The notes under the pieces: model-generated
The model's input: only the letters and a program-made list of their open reading frames with translations
The model's database searches: none
What the model was told of the DNA's origin: nothing
Shown: one piece after another, positions 62,958-64,000 of the stretch
Position numbering within the stretch: position 1 is the stretch's first letter
Layout: each line of letters opens with the position of its first letter
Translations under genes and position numbers: made by a program
Source: Pseudomonadota bacterium
GTDB lineage: Bacteria; Desulfobacterota; Syntrophobacteria; Syntrophobacterales; Syntrophobacteraceae
Assembly: GCA_023442755.1 (NCBI GenBank)
Contig: JAEZXS010000300.1
Location: 1-64,000 of the forward strand
DNA: 64,000 bases
Reading direction: 5' to 3'

Positions 62958-63196
62958 AGGCTTTCAGCCTCGGTCCTTTAGAAACTTTTCAGGCAGCCTG
63001 AACTCATTTTCCCAAGGCTTTTCTTCGCGTCTTCGCGGCTTCGCGAGAGAAAAGAAAATCTATGGCTATCCTAGTTCAGTGTGCTCCGCATGATCGCGGT
63101 CCCGCCCAGGCAGGACCGCTCCCACAAGTACTGAAATTATTCCGTATTTCTTAATGATCGGTACTGCTTCGCGGCTTGTTCCTGTTAAATTGACGG
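62958..63196. repeat. Inverted copy of the composite repeat at 34908
   Basis: From GGCTTTCAGCCTCGGTCC through AAACTTTTCAGGCAGCCTGA, TCTTCGCGTCTTCGCGGCTT, TATGGCTATCCTAGTTCAGT, CTCCGCATGATCGCGG, TACTGAAATTATTCCGTATT and GCTTCGCGGCTTGTTCC to TTAAATTGACGG. Read in reverse it follows the order at 34908-35120, so the same ~230-bp module sits 28 kb away inverted. Confidence 0.8.
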
Positions 63197-63222
63197 CAAT
63201 TCGCCAATGCGGGAATGCCTTT

Positions 63223-64000
63223 CTACTCCCACTGGATCGTCCGGGCCAGGATGGAGGTCAGGTCCAGGATTTCCATCCGGATCTCATCCCCCACCAGCGG
63301 GTCCTCCATCGCACAGCTCAAATGGATCTGGCACTTCGGGCAGGCAGTCACCAGCAGGTCGCTTCCCGTTTCCCTCGCCTGGCGAAGCCGCGCCACCTGC
63401 ATGGCCTTGGAGTAGCTGTCGCAGCCGGTCCAGGCGCAGTTTCCGCAGCAAAGCGAAGAGGGGCCGCGGTCGCGCATCTCCTTGAAGGCGCGCACCTTCA
63501 ACCGCTCCAGGAGGTTCCGGGGCATCTCCGAGCCGCCTTCCATCCGGCTGAGCCTGCAGGGGTCCTGGAAGGTGATCTTCCGGTTCAGCTTCTCGAAGCC
63601 GATCGCCCCCTTGTCTATTTCCCTTTCGGCCAGTTCGAAAAGATGCGTCACCTTGAACCCGGTCTCGATACCGTTTGCCGGGTAGTCGCGCGAAAACGCC
63701 CGGTAGCATTCCGGACACGCCGTCACGACTTCTTCGATGCCCATGTCCGATATCATTTCCACGTTGAGACGAGCGAGCTTCCCGAAGTTTTCCTTGTCTC
63801 CGGACCAGAGCAGGTCATGGCCGCAGCACCTCTCGCCAGGCATGATCGCCGGGTGGATGTCGAAAAAGTTCAACAGCTTGAGCGCATCCGAGAGGATGTC
63901 CGTCGTCCGGATTCCCAGGTGGTGTCTGAAGAAGGTGTCGAAGTATGGGGCGCACCCGCCGAAAAAGAGCATCTTGCTGCTCTGATCGGTTCGGATGTCC
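63223..64000 (-). CDS. HdrD-like CCG-domain Fe-S oxidoreductase (partial, 5' end outside)
   Basis: At least 258 residues; the frame runs off the right edge. Two CCG domains: SKMLFFGGCAPYFDTFF...GERCCGHDLLW...VVTACPECYRAF, and ITFQDPCRLSR...SSLCCGNCAWTGCDS...LVTACPKCQIHL. These hold non-cubane [4Fe-4S] or heterodisulfide-type clusters as in HdrB/HdrD, GlpC, and DsrK. The upstream part probably carries ferredoxin motifs. With HdrA-MvhD next to it, a cytoplasmic or membrane electron-transfer complex is likely; the acceptor is unknown. ATG 63972 is internal. Confidence 0.85.
   Translation of the reverse strand, partial: DIRTDQSSKMLFFGGCAPYFDTFFRHHLGIRTTDILSDALKLLNFFDIHPAIMPGERCCGHDLLWSGDKENFGKLARLNVEMISDMGIEEVVTACPECYRAFSRDYPANGIETGFKVTHLFELAEREIDKGAIGFEKLNRKITFQDPCRLSRMEGGSEMPRNLLERLKVRAFKEMRDRGPSSLCCGNCAWTGCDSYSKAMQVARLRQARETGSDLLVTACPKCQIHLSCAMEDPLVGDEIRMEILDLTSILARTIQWE

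Noticed and set aside
62625..63000. Possible CRISPR array
   Set aside because: Units are 117-133 bp and diverge within, with no short uniform repeats or spacers and no cas genes.

Overview
The window looks like chromosomal DNA of an anaerobic deltaproteobacterium, most like the Syntrophobacter group. I infer this from gene content alone: a hydrogenase maturation protease end, an HdrA-MvhD fusion with an in-frame UGA predicted to be selenocysteine, an HdrD-like CCG protein, a propionyl-CoA carboxylase-type carboxyltransferase, the futalosine menaquinone pathway, an archaeal-type ADH synthase and sigma-54 flagellar control. The core is GC-rich. Roughly 37-45 kb is AT-richer and clearly accessory. 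No rRNA, tRNA or CRISPR array was seen.

Layout. 1-9.5 kb: hydrogenase protease tail, GYD protein, AbrB-family membrane protein, stand-alone radical SAM protein, MacB/Lol-type ABC pair, secreted protein, CDF metal exporter with a DoxX/MauE protein. 9.6-13.9 kb: Phd/VapC toxin-antitoxin facing a frameshifted PLD-helicase-DUF3427 gene and its overlapping Nudix gene, a probable defence module. 14-22 kb: MocR regulator, DUF2917 protein, SDR, a trehalose synthase-maltokinase fusion, and wrbA under a MarR regulator. 22-29 kb: ferritin, lptF/lptG, then fliD-fliS and a small chaperone behind a sigma-54 promoter. 29-37 kb: zinc-ribbon protein, self-regulated TetR gene, mqnE-mqnC-deaminase-mqnA, then an ADH synthase/ubiX pair bracketed by inverted repeats.

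37-45 kb is an accessory island: broken PIN toxin with intact antitoxin, tandem coiled-coil paralogues, a HEPN-like zinc-ribbon protein, a decayed DNA methyltransferase, small zinc-finger proteins, an IS630 element with TA ends and recognisable terminal repeats, and an IS481-type remnant. 45-54 kb: two nearly identical PAS sensor genes about 6 kb apart, enclosing a DHH phosphoesterase, the carboxyltransferase and a TacAT-type toxin-antitoxin pair, then a PEP-CTERM protein.

54-60 kb (all minus) is a compact type II fatty-acid/polyketide-like locus: dehydratase, ketosynthase, ketoreductase, phosphopantetheinyl transferase, second dehydratase, a second ketosynthase whose nucleophile is Ser (chain-length-factor-like), and an LpxL-type acyltransferase. 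No acyl carrier protein lies nearby. I consider this and the Sec-HdrA gene (60.2-62.6 kb, with a hairpin carrying a GGUC loop after the UGA) the two most interesting loci. An HdrD-like gene runs off the right edge.

Many intergenic gaps are built from shared repeat modules: a GTGGGAGCGGCTTGCAGCCGC palindrome, CGCAGAGACGC and CGCGAAGACGCG modules, GCCGGAAT hairpins, and MITE-like units ending in CGTCAACTTAA. Several recur in inverted orientation up to 28 kb apart.
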